Part shown: positions 55,371 through 64,000 of the stretch, in pieces | How positions within the stretch are numbered: the first letter of the stretch is position 1 | Layout of the letters: every line of letters begins with the position of its first letter | DNA from: Okapia johnstoni | Taxonomy: Eukaryota > Chordata > Mammalia > Artiodactyla > Giraffidae | Direction: 5' to 3' | Assembly: GCA_024291935.2 (NCBI GenBank) | Contig: JAGTYA010000024.1 | Coordinates: 5,518,001-5,582,000, forward strand | DNA length: 64,000 nucleotides | The notes under the pieces: generated by a model | Told to the model about the DNA's origin: nothing | Database searches by the model: none | Seen by the model: the letters and a program-made list of their open reading frames with translations, nothing else | Translations under genes and position numbers: made by a program

Positions 55371-57027
55371 GATCAGAGGCAGCAGGTGTCACCCAAGATG
55401 GGGGTTCTGCAGAGGAGTTTCAGACAGTGAAGCCCTGAACCTGAGGATTGCTATTCCCATCCTATTATTTATCCTGAGTGTCCTCCCCAGAATCCCATGT
55501 GGGGGTCGTCCCTGCCTGTCCCTCTCTTGCCACCCTGCCCTCTGTGTGTCCCAATCCAGCTTTGATGGGGGTACGTGGCATCTGGCCTGAACTCAATCTA
55601 TAGAGATTGATTCTCTGTGATCAAGAAAACTAGCAATCTACTCCAAGAATCACAGACAACAGTTTTCTTTTCCACGTGATGACAGGAGCCCAGTCATGTC
55701 AGGGTCCCTCTTTGTACCTCTACAAACAATTCAAGGTGCACACATCCTTCCCCACTCCCTTCTCACCAGCTGGAGGCTCATCACTGACAGTTTGGAAAAT
55801 GTAGCCAATCCTTTTAAGACCCATTATGTAGAAAGCAGTTTGCACTGAGCAAGCTGTTACCTTTTCTTCTTTCTTTCTTTAAGTGACAGTATCTGTTGTT
55901 CACTCTTCTGTCTGGAGAAAGATCTACAAAGGACGATGAATTTATGAAATTCATGAACTCCTGGAATTTGTGGCTCTTAAGATCATACTCACTTGGAATG
56001 TGAAATACTGCCAAGTGCAAGTGTGCAAACTTAGGCAATTTCACAGTAGAGGTTGAATTGTTTGGCTGTAGATCTGTCTATAAATACCTGCTGTTAACTG
56101 GTGCTCATGACTTCCCTTTCTAGATGTGATGCTCGGAGTAGAGATGCAGGTCTGGCTGGGTCTGCCAGCCATGCCCAAGCCATGTCAGGAAGACAGGAAA
56201 AGCCCCACCTGTCTCCTCTCACATCTAGGTGGACTCAGGAGGAGGTCAGTGCGGGGGTGGAGGGTGCTGGGCCTCTGTGTGGATGTTCCTCCCTGAGCCC
56301 TATTCCTCTTCTGGCCAGCACCATCAGTGAGGCTCCCTGATCCAGCAGTGGTACTGTCTCTGTTCATGGCCTTAACATGGGCTCCGTGGCCTCCCCTTCC
56401 TAATGGCTTGGTCCAGCCTCTTGGGTCCTTCCCACTGTAGAACCAGGCACATGGTGTGGCAGGTGGAAGAGGGCTGGATTTCATACCTCAGACCCAGGGA
56501 AAACACCCCAGAAGTCCTCCATCTGACCAAGTGTACACTCTGGTTCATAGAACAGGGTCTTCCTGATATGACTCTAGCTCCCTTAGGCCTGCCCAAGCTG
56601 AGAGTGGGGTCCCTTGTGCTGGTGGCTAATTTCAATAGTCTCAGAAGAGAAGCCTTGTGAAACATGTTGTCAAGTCAGCTTCCCTGGCTCTTTACTCATT
56701 AGTTGGAAGAGAAAACCATTCTGGAGGTACTTGAGTCCAGGACTGGATCTCCCATCACAGTACCATTGGACCCTGGAAGAGCCAAATATCTCAGATGCTT
56801 CTAGGGCTGTGGTCTCTGTACACTGCCTTGTGGGCTACAAGCTGAATGAATACACAGTGGACAGGAAGATGCCTTATAATATACCAGGTTATTATCATAC
56901 AAGTGGGACACAGGAGGGACCAAACAGCCATTGCTTGTTGTTAGCTCCACCAATCAGATGAATTCACTTGTGTGACCAACAAGGGTTGAGTACTGTCATG
57001 AGCTCCTATGAAGAGACAGGTGGGGGA
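55371..57027. other. unique stretch
   Basis: Over 1.6 kb shows no recognised transposon. Frames of 85-123 codons on both strands lack domains; the 115-codon frame at 56614-56961 is mixed in composition, but I cannot name a family. (TTTC)n occurs near 55862-55880. Confidence 0.45.
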
Positions 57028-57180
57028 CATCCATGGTGGTCCAGTGATTAGGAATGCACCTTGAAACACAGAGGACAGAGTTCAGTCCCTTTCTTGTTGT
57101 TGGGGATCCTGCTGCTCACCCAGTGAGCTGGTCACATGGAGCTAGCAGGGACAGGATTGCTGAGCCCTAAGGAGCAGGGT
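57028..57180 (+). mobile_element. CHR SINE
   Basis: The head 'ggtggtccagtgattaggaa' with 'tgcaccttgaaacacagagg' and the decayed box B region 'gttcagtccctttcttg' matches the Cetacea-Hippo-Ruminant SINE, older than Bov-tA. It is the only copy I see in the window. Confidence 0.75.
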
Positions 57181-57234
57181 ATGTGCCTTCCACAGCCAAC
57201 TCCCAGGCCAGCTTTTCAGGGAATGGAAGCAGTG

Positions 57235-57475
57235 GAAAGGTTTTTGATACTATGTACATGTGAGCTATGTGATCTCAGGCAAGTTACTCTGTTCTTCTGA
57301 ATCTGTTCCTTCATTCATGAAATGAGCATGTGTGTGTGTTAAGTGTTAAGTCACTTCAGTTGTGTCCAACTCTTTATAACCCTATGGACTGTAGCCCACC
57401 AGTGTAATAACATATAAACACCACATACTATGTCACCTGGCACATAGTTCGATATATGTGCTTCTTCCTTCATGA
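57235..57475 (+). repeat. MIR SINE split by a Bov-tA scrap
   Basis: 'tgtgatctcaggcaagttac' and 'ctgttcttctgaatctgttc' are sense MIR. 57338-57403 is an antisense Bov-tA scrap ('cacttcagttgtgtccaact', 'ctatggactgtagcccacca'). 'tgtcacctggcacatagttc' completes the MIR. Confidence 0.7.
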
Positions 57476-57798
57476 GTGGATCCCTTGGAGCATCAATTTT
57501 GGTCTCTGCCTTTCCCTAAGAATTCCCACACTTGGTTCACAAAGGAATGAATTGGATTTATGCTAAAGAAGAACTAACTGGAAAGTGGCAAAGGCCTCTG
57601 TGGCAACAAGTATTTAGCACAGGTTTCCCTGGCAACCCTCACCGATGCTCTTGGGGAGGAAGCCAACCAGAGATGAGGCACACCCCTATCATATGAGCCA
57701 CAGGCCCCAAACAGCAGCATTATTTTGAGTTGGAACAATGGTGAAAGGGGGAGGATTCAAGGTAAGAACAGAGATGGAAAGGAATTTAAGGTTAGCGC
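57476..57798. other. unique stretch
   Basis: Nothing recognised. Confidence 0.4.
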
Positions 57799-57808
57799 TC
57801 ATACGTTG

Positions 57809-58007
57809 GGCTTCCTTTGTAGCTCAGCTGGTAAATAATCTGCCTGCAAGACGGGAGACCTGGGTTCGATTGCTGGGTTGGGAAGATCCCCTGGAGAAGG
57901 GAACAGCTATCCACTCCAGTATTCTGGCCTCAAGAATTCCATGGACTGTATAGTCCATGGGATGGCAAAGAATCAGACAGGACTGAGCGACTTTCACTTT
58001 CTTTCTT
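57809..58007 (+). mobile_element. Bov-tA SINE
   Basis: Well-kept copy: 'gcttcctttgtagctcagct', box B 'ggttcgattgc', the end 'cagacaggactgagcgactt' and a (TTTC) tail. The exact 10-mer tcatacgttg flanks it (57799-57808 and 58008-58017). Confidence 0.93.
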
Positions 58008-58017
58008 TCATACGTTG

Positions 58018-59247
58018 AAATAGACAGATCCCAGTTCAGCACCATGGACAGAACCTGCCTTCCTGGAGAAGTTTGTCAGGGAACCAGCATGGTGGGTTGG
58101 GGAGGTAGGGAGGGACCTAGTAACTTTCAGGCAATGGCACAAAAGTAAACTCAAGTCACAAAGAATTCACCTGGCCCAACCCATTGCATCACGGCAGCAC
58201 TTGATCAATTCCACTACGCAATTACAAACATGCAGAAAAAGTCATTAGGCTGTTATGGGGAAAGAACTGAAAAGAGGTCAGGAACCCAAAGGTCTGGTCT
58301 CTCTCTGAGCCCATAGGATCACTTCATCACCTTGATAAATTCACTCCATCCAGTATCAATTTCTTCACCTTTAGAATAAGGCTATTACATCAGATGATCC
58401 CTAAAGGCTTTTCCAGCCAGGACACTCAATAACCTAAGGATATTTTAACCCATATGGAAACATGCCTTTTCATGTTTAGCTTTCTGGGCTTGCAGACATG
58501 TTGTATTTCCTATACAGCCTATCAGTACTGCAGGGAAAGTCCCTTTATCCCATCCATCCATACTACTTGGTCCCTGGCCATTGTCTCCCCATCTCCTGGA
58601 CCTGGGAGGCCTGGGAAGATCCAACATGAAGACATGGAGCCGGCCACTTTTAATGAGTCAGAGCCTCAGCTTCAGATAGCTGAGTCTGAGTCTGGGCTCC
58701 ACTCACCTATCAAGGAACTGAGGAGATGTTGTTTCATCTGTTGTGCCTCATTTGATATCAATTCTGATCCCAGTGAGTGCTCAGGGTGTCTGCATATCGT
58801 CAATGCCCCTTCACCCTTCTCCTGTCTCACTAACATCATACCCATTGTTTATTCTCATGACACTCCTTTGATCATGGTTGACATTGATCTATTAGAATGG
58901 AATTTGCCTTCAATTTCTTATTATAATAATTGTTAGAATTGCCTGTAGCACATAAACTCTAACTATCCTCTAGACTAACATAATTGCTGTTGGGTAGATG
59001 CAAAGAACTGCTGCTCTTATTAATGTAACAAAAAGTTGTTGACTGCACCCTCCCTGAAGTGTGTGGCCTGAGTCTCTGGGCCTGTCTTGATCTTTCTCCA
59101 CCAGGGCAAGTGGATCTGTTTATCTCCCAGAAGAAGTCATTAGTCTTCCTCTCTTCAGCAGGATGGACATTGTAGCCTCCCCCTGAACACACATCACTGT
59201 GTGGATTTGCAGCAACTTCTGCTTTGCCACTGTCATTGTTGGCCACC
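58018..59247. other. unique stretch
   Basis: 58320-58400 has a MIR-like scrap ('ttcttcacctttagaataag'). The 160-codon frame at 58454-58936 has clustered Cys but no recognised domain or splice context, and I do not call it. Confidence 0.45.
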
Positions 59248-59450
59248 AAGTATTGAGAACTTACCCTGGGCTAAGTGTGGTACTAAGTGCACTGCCAGCA
59301 TTATTTCCATGGGAGAGGTCCCATTTTCATTCCCAGTTTACGGATGTGAAAACTGATGATTAAAACTGAGGAACTTTCCCTTACTCAACCAGTGAGGGAG
59401 GAAACCAGCCTTTGATCTCAGGCATTTCTATATCTAGAGTCCACACTTTT
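59248..59450 (-). repeat. MIR SINE remnant
   Basis: 'agaacttaccctgggctaag', 'tcccagtttacggatgtgaa' and 'ttgatctcaggcatttctat' are antisense MIR. A CT-rich run follows at 59478-59540. Confidence 0.7.
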
Positions 59451-59545
59451 AACATTTTGCACCAAAGAAGGAAACCTGTACTCTCCTCTCCTTCTCCCAC
59501 CTCTTTCTCCTCCTCTTTCTCTCTTTCCCTCCCCACCTGGAGCTT

Positions 59546-59939
59546 TGCTCACAGCCCTGAACTACCAAGATCCTTAGAAGGCTGAATGTAAAATTCCATC
59601 TCACAGGTAGAAATAGTGAGGAGACCTGACTTCAGAGACCCACCTGAGGGTACAGCCGACCTTGACACCCCTTCCTAGTTTAGAACTGCCAGACTGGAGG
59701 GAAGTGATACATTTTCTTCTCCTTTATCTAGCAGCTCATACATGCACTTAGCTTTATCCTCAATCCACATTACTGCAGGTATGTGAGTGATGGTAAGTGC
59801 CCTTCCAGGGTTTACTTCGATACAGTTGTGGCAAGGACCTTCTTCAGACCTCACTTGTTCCTCACAGCATCCTAGCAGATAGAGCGCTGTATCCACTTGA
59901 AAGATCTGAGAGGTGAGACCGAGAATGTTATAGGTTTTT
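59546..59939. other. unique stretch
   Basis: Nothing recognised. The 73-codon minus-strand frame is unsupported. Confidence 0.4.
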
Positions 59940-60300
59940 GGAGCTCCATTGATTTTTGAAAGGCTCTTTAGAGATCATTCATCACGTCTTTTTATAAATG
60001 AGGAAACTGAGACCCAGAGAGAGGAACAGACTTGCCCAATGCCACAAAGCAAGTGAAGATCAGACCCAGCATGAGACCTCAGGCTCCCTGATTTTAGGTC
60101 AATGTCTATAACCCCATAAACCAGCCCAGGATATTGGGTGGATTTCACCATGATTCCTACTGCATTTGCCCTGCAGAGAAATCAAGGGGTAAAATTGTCC
60201 AGGTTCAGATACAGATTCCAAGCTCTACCACCAATGAGCAGTATAAACTTAAGTCACTCCTACCCCTTCTAAGCCTTTTCTCTCATGGTGAAATGACTGT
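59940..60300. repeat. MIR/L3-type ancient remnants
   Basis: 'aaatgaggaaactgagaccc' (about 59995) is antisense MIR- or L3-like. 'caggttcagatacagattcc' and 'agtataaacttaagtcactc' (60200-60260) is a sense MIR. Confidence 0.55.
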
Positions 60301-60984
60301 AGGATAGAGTGCCACATTTGATCGCCCCAGGCATTTTGGCTATGCTCAGAGTGTCCCTCCCTCCCCAGGGAATAAAAGGCTAATAAAATCTTTTCGGCCA
60401 ACCTTGGCTTAGAGGCAGCTACTTCAATTCCACGACAACAATTTTAATTGCTCCTCCTGCAAACCTCCATGGATCCATTCCAGCCGAATAAACTAATTTG
60501 TTAAAATGAGCATCCTTAGTGCTATTCTCGTTGGCTGCAAATAGATGGCCCTTCCGGGTGCTTCTGGATAAGCGCCAAAGTCCAGCTGAGACAAGTCCAT
60601 CCTTCTAAAGTGACATCTGCTGGGAGGTGGCATTGAATTAAGTCAGATTGTAATAGCATTTCACCAGGTTCCTCTAGCTTTTACTTAACTGGAGTTGGAA
60701 CCTCCCACTTAGAGGCTTGATGCTCAGAAGACTTTTCCTGGCAGAAGAATGCCTTGGGCTATCCGGAGGAGATTAGGTTGTGGAGGGAAGGATGAAGCAT
60801 TGGTGAGCAGAGTAAAAGTCTCCAAGCTGGGCAGGGGACCCAGCAGTAGATGTTCTGCAGCTGGTGAAGGTCAGCTTTGAGAGGACCAGATGCATTGGTG
60901 TGACTTGATCGAGGGTCTGGCTAGGGTGCTTAGACTGCTTTGAGACTTGCTTTTCATATATCCTCTCAATCATCCACTTTCTCA
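60301..60984. other. unique stretch with the strongest conserved-element candidate
   Basis: 60370-60680 is detailed in the findings. It has no repeat signature and is complex and balanced in composition. Confidence 0.5.
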
Positions 60985-61100
60985 CTCTCTTGACAAACAT
61001 TTAATAACCATCTATTTACTAGTGCCCTGTGCTTAGTAATGGGGATACAGAGATAATAAGAGTCTGTCTTTACCAAGATGCTCACAGTCTGGCCCAGGAC
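60985..61100 (-). repeat. L2-like LINE remnant
   Basis: 'gacaaacatttaataaccat', 'tgtgcttagtaatggggata' and 'agatgctcacagtctggccc' are antisense L2. Confidence 0.6.
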
Positions 61101-62455
61101 ACAGATATGCCTAGTGGGCATCAGAGAGCAAGAGGAGGTCTCCTTAGAGGTCAAGTGGGACAGGTGTCTATCTTAGAGTGGGTGTCCTCAATATCAACCC
61201 CAGGAAAAGGACATGAGTTCTGGTCATTTGTTTGGGAGGTGATTCCACAGAACAGTGTGAGGGAGTATAAATAAGGATGCAGGGAAGGGAGCCTCCATGA
61301 GTTGGTGCCTCTGTGAACCATTAGGATGGTCCCATTGGAGACCTCTAGGGAACCACGTGGAGACACCTCAGAACTGTCCTCTATGTGACTGGGGAGGTGG
61401 GGCTTTAATCCACTAACCCTCATGCCCCACAGCTCAAGGGCCGCTCCTGGGATGTGTTAAGTCCCCTGTATTTTGACTCTGGATAATAGATGAGCAAGCT
61501 TCTATGGTGTTGGAGAAAACACATGGCTGAGAAGAAGAAAGCAGTGGACATTTGAGGACGAGGCCAACAGTGTGCCAAGAATTGACAATGTTACAGGACA
61601 ACCCAGGATGGGCCAAGGGGGCCTGGGTGAGTTAGCAGCAACATCTGCTGCAGTGTTTTCAAAAAGGTGATATCTGAGCTGGATCTGAAGGACTCAGTGG
61701 GCATTGGCCAACTGTAGTAGGCAGGGGCATTGGTTTATCCAGGCTGTTGGAACAGGGGGAAAAAAATGGAAAAAGAAAACCAGGATAATTCCTTTAGATA
61801 ACGGCTGCTGATAAGGCAATAAGGCAGCTGTTCAAGGAGCTTGGAGATATGAAGAGAAGGCTTTACTTTTAGGCTAAGGATGGGAGAGGTTTGAGTAGCT
61901 TGTTCACAGGGAATTTAAGTGGTGGGTTGAAGAAGCTGTAGAAGTGGGAAGAGAGAAGACGGCCAAGAGCTTCCGCAATGGTGGAAGGAGACAGAATCCG
62001 TGGAAGGTATGGGATCTGTTCTTACCTGAGCAGAGAGCCCCTGAGATGAGTGAGAAGTCACTGAGGAATGAGGGAGGGGGGTCCATGGCCTCTCTTTCTC
62101 TGATACTGAAGGGGCCACAACGAGCTGAGCCAGTGACAGGGCTGGGCTTGGAAGCAGATCTTGAGAAATGCAGGGCCCTGAAGTCATCCTAGAGGGAGAG
62201 AGAGCAGGTCACAGAAGGTCAGAGGCGGGATGGGTGATGCTGGTGACAGCTGAGGTTGGCACCTGTGCCCTGGAGGAGGTGCCAGTCCCCTGGGACATGC
62301 AGGTTTTTCAGCAGCTGATCCCAGCTCAGTGCAGATGTGTGAAAAGCAGCCAGTTACATCAGTCCCGGTCCATTTTGGCAGGGCAAGAGTGGGACAAGAA
62401 CACAAGCCCAGTGTAGACACAATAGTCCTGGGGCAGGACTGCCCTGCATGTCAAT
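61101..62455. other. unique stretch with an L2 trace
   Basis: 61655-61700 ('gagctggatctgaaggactc') recalls an antisense L2 internal segment. The rest is unique. Confidence 0.45.
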
Positions 62456-62510
62456 GACAAAGCCCAGGGCCTGGCACATTGTAAGTGCTCAATAAATGCC
62501 AGTGGTGTCA
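62456..62510 (+). repeat. L2/MIR 3' end scrap
   Basis: 'agggcctggcacattgtaag' and 'tgctcaataaatgccag' is the classic 3' end shared by MIR and L2. Confidence 0.7.
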
Positions 62511-62929
62511 TGGTGGCTCTTCGCTGCTGCTCTGTGCTTGTCTGTCTCTCTGTCTCCTGCATTCGTCTGGGAACCCCCTAAGAGCTAGGACTCCTGCCTC
62601 TGCACTGGGCTGATTTGCTCTGGTTACTTGTCAATGTAGACCTGGTCCCTGGGGTCTGCAGGACCACACTGCTGTGTCCCCAGAGCAGGTGTTTGTCCCC
62701 TGCTCATAGCACCTGGACTCAATAATTCTTGCTGCTTGTACAGGGTTCCCCCGCCCACATGCTCAGCAGGAACCCCTGGGCTCTGCAGGCCCACACCTGC
62801 ATGTACCCCCCTGTCTCTACTCAGCGGACCTTGTTTTTCAAAATTTGTTGGACATCCTTTAACTGCAAAAAGCAGCTTATTTCAACATTCATGATGTCTT
62901 GACAGTAAGTCTGTGCATATTCCCCATCT
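62511..62929. other. unique stretch
   Basis: No recognised gene or repeat. Confidence 0.4.
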
Positions 62930-63005
62930 CTTCATCTTTGTTTCTGTTTCTCTCTGTCTCTCTCCCTCTGTCTCTCTGTCTCTCTTTCTCTCCTTCCCTT
63001 CCTCC
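62930..63005. repeat. TCTC/TCTG simple repeat
   Basis: A run of CTCTCTGTCTC units. It gives Ser/Leu-rich frames that are not genes. Confidence 0.85.
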
Positions 63006-64000
63006 ACCAACAATATGTCTGGACAATCTGTCCCCTCTCAGAGGGACCATCAAGCCACATCAAGCAATATCTCAACACATGTAACCAGACTGCCTGGCCT
63101 GGGTACATAAGCAAATGTCCTCAAAAAAGCTGTGTGCGACCGAGCCCTGCCTGGTTCAAGGCTCTGCATTTGCTCTGCTGAAAACAAGGTCCGTTAACAA
63201 GGAGACACATAGGCAGTGCAGCCAGAGGCTGGGCTGTGTCCGGGCTGGACCACTTGTGGTTGTGGACTTGAGGTGTGCAACTCACCTGGTAGAGCCTCTG
63301 TGTCCTCGTCAGCAGAGGAGACAGTGATAGCACCTTTCTTGCTTGGAGGATTCAGAGAAATATAGAAATTATCAACACAAGAAATAGGGCTGGTGAGCTG
63401 CTGAGGACTCTTGGGACTCCATGAAGTGAGTTCAACTGCCCCTCTCTGCCCAAGCTCAAGTGGAGGATCCAGATCCCAGCAGAGGGCAGCTTCCCATCCC
63501 CCATCCAAGGGGCAGAGTCAGGGGCTCACAGCCATGGGGGGTTGGACTCTGGGTCCTGGAGCTGCTCCCACATCCAGGGAGCCTGGGTACAAGCTTCTGG
63601 AGTCTGGAGCCACCAAGCACCCCTATTTGACTGACCTCCTGCATTCCATGTGGTGTGTCTGCCTCCAAAGGTGACATATTGCCTGGCCTGGGTACATTCC
63701 AGGCCTAAGGGTCCCTGAGCTTACCCATCCTGGGTCTGTTTCGAGTTTCAGGGGGTGGCCACGCCTCTGCTCTGCCATCTACTTCTGACCAGACCCTGGC
63801 CCTTGGTTCTGAGCCCTGGAGTCTGACCTCCACCCTCATGGCTTCCTGACTTCCCTGTCACTTGCTGAACATTTCTCTATGAAAGCTCGTTCCACAGCGA
63901 GTCTGGAGATGGGATTAATTTGCCATGTGAGTGGTCATCTCTGGATAATAGCATTCTTGGGGAAAGACTGGTCTGGCCCCTCCTTGAACCCTCAGAGCCC
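63006..64000. other. unique stretch with one MIR
   Basis: 63275-63375 ('gtagagcctctgtgtcctcg', 'cttgcttggaggattcagag') is a sense MIR. The 17-mer tgcctggcctgggtaca occurs twice (near 63090 and 63674) without a recognised repeat around it. The window ends in unique DNA. Confidence 0.45.

Noticed and set aside
56614..56961. 115-codon frame
   Set aside because: Mixed composition but no family or splice context recognised.
58454..58936. 160-codon frame with clustered cysteines
   Set aside because: No recognisable domain, no Kozak or splice support; residues do not space like a zinc finger.
1..64000. Search for U6, 7SK, 5S and other small RNA gene copies
   Set aside because: None of their signature phrases was seen on either strand by eye; a covariance-model scan would be decisive.

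Overview
This window is vertebrate nuclear DNA from a ruminant, most likely a pecoran (cattle, sheep, goat or deer type). The diagnostic content is BovB (RTE-class) LINEs, tRNA-headed Bov-tA SINEs, a BOV-A2 SINE, ruminant L1 (L1-BT-like) 3' ends and one CHR SINE. These lie on an older mammalian layer of MIR, L2, L1M, MLT1 (MaLR) and an ERV-L provirus. I found no protein-coding exon, rRNA, functional tRNA, snRNA or CRISPR that I can support. Nearly all long open frames are pieces of BovB reverse transcriptase or SINE sequence read through.

Layout. 1-20 kb is transposon-dense. It holds an L1M 3' end, a SINE-in-SINE-in-MIR nest (1.7-2.3 kb), a three-level BovB nest (4.27-9.29 kb), and a long antisense L1M (12.2-16.1 kb) that hosts a ruminant L1 tail and a 5'-inverted BovB. 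An A/C-rich degenerate tract follows (16.3-17.1 kb). 19.65-26.5 kb is GC-rich and has no ruminant-specific insertion, only MIR and L2. 27.2-29.1 kb is a MIR split by a BovB that is itself split by an L1. 29-40.6 kb mixes MLT1 LTRs, BovB 3' ends, SINEs, MIRs and unique DNA with several AT-rich islands that look like conserved non-coding elements. 40.7-45.5 kb is a decayed antisense ERV-L with a 5' LTR, a primer-binding site and later insertions. 47.5-53.7 kb is L1 sequence hosting an MLT1, a BOV-A2 and a BovB. 53.8-54.2 kb is an inverted pair of SINEs. 54.2-64 kb is mostly unique DNA with MIR and L2 remnants and a strong conserved-element candidate near 60.4-60.7 kb.

Interpretation. The window reads as intergenic or intronic DNA whose history is layered transposition, and target-site duplications let the order of several insertions be read directly. 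The most informative items are the BovB-in-BovB-in-BovB nest, the 5'-inverted BovB with a perfect 12-bp duplication, the ERV-L with an altered catalytic box, and the unique AT-rich islands that may be enhancers. I saw nothing that amounts to a new biological system. Repeat family names come from recognised consensus phrases, not a database search, and boundaries are good to about 5-20 bp unless a duplication fixes them.
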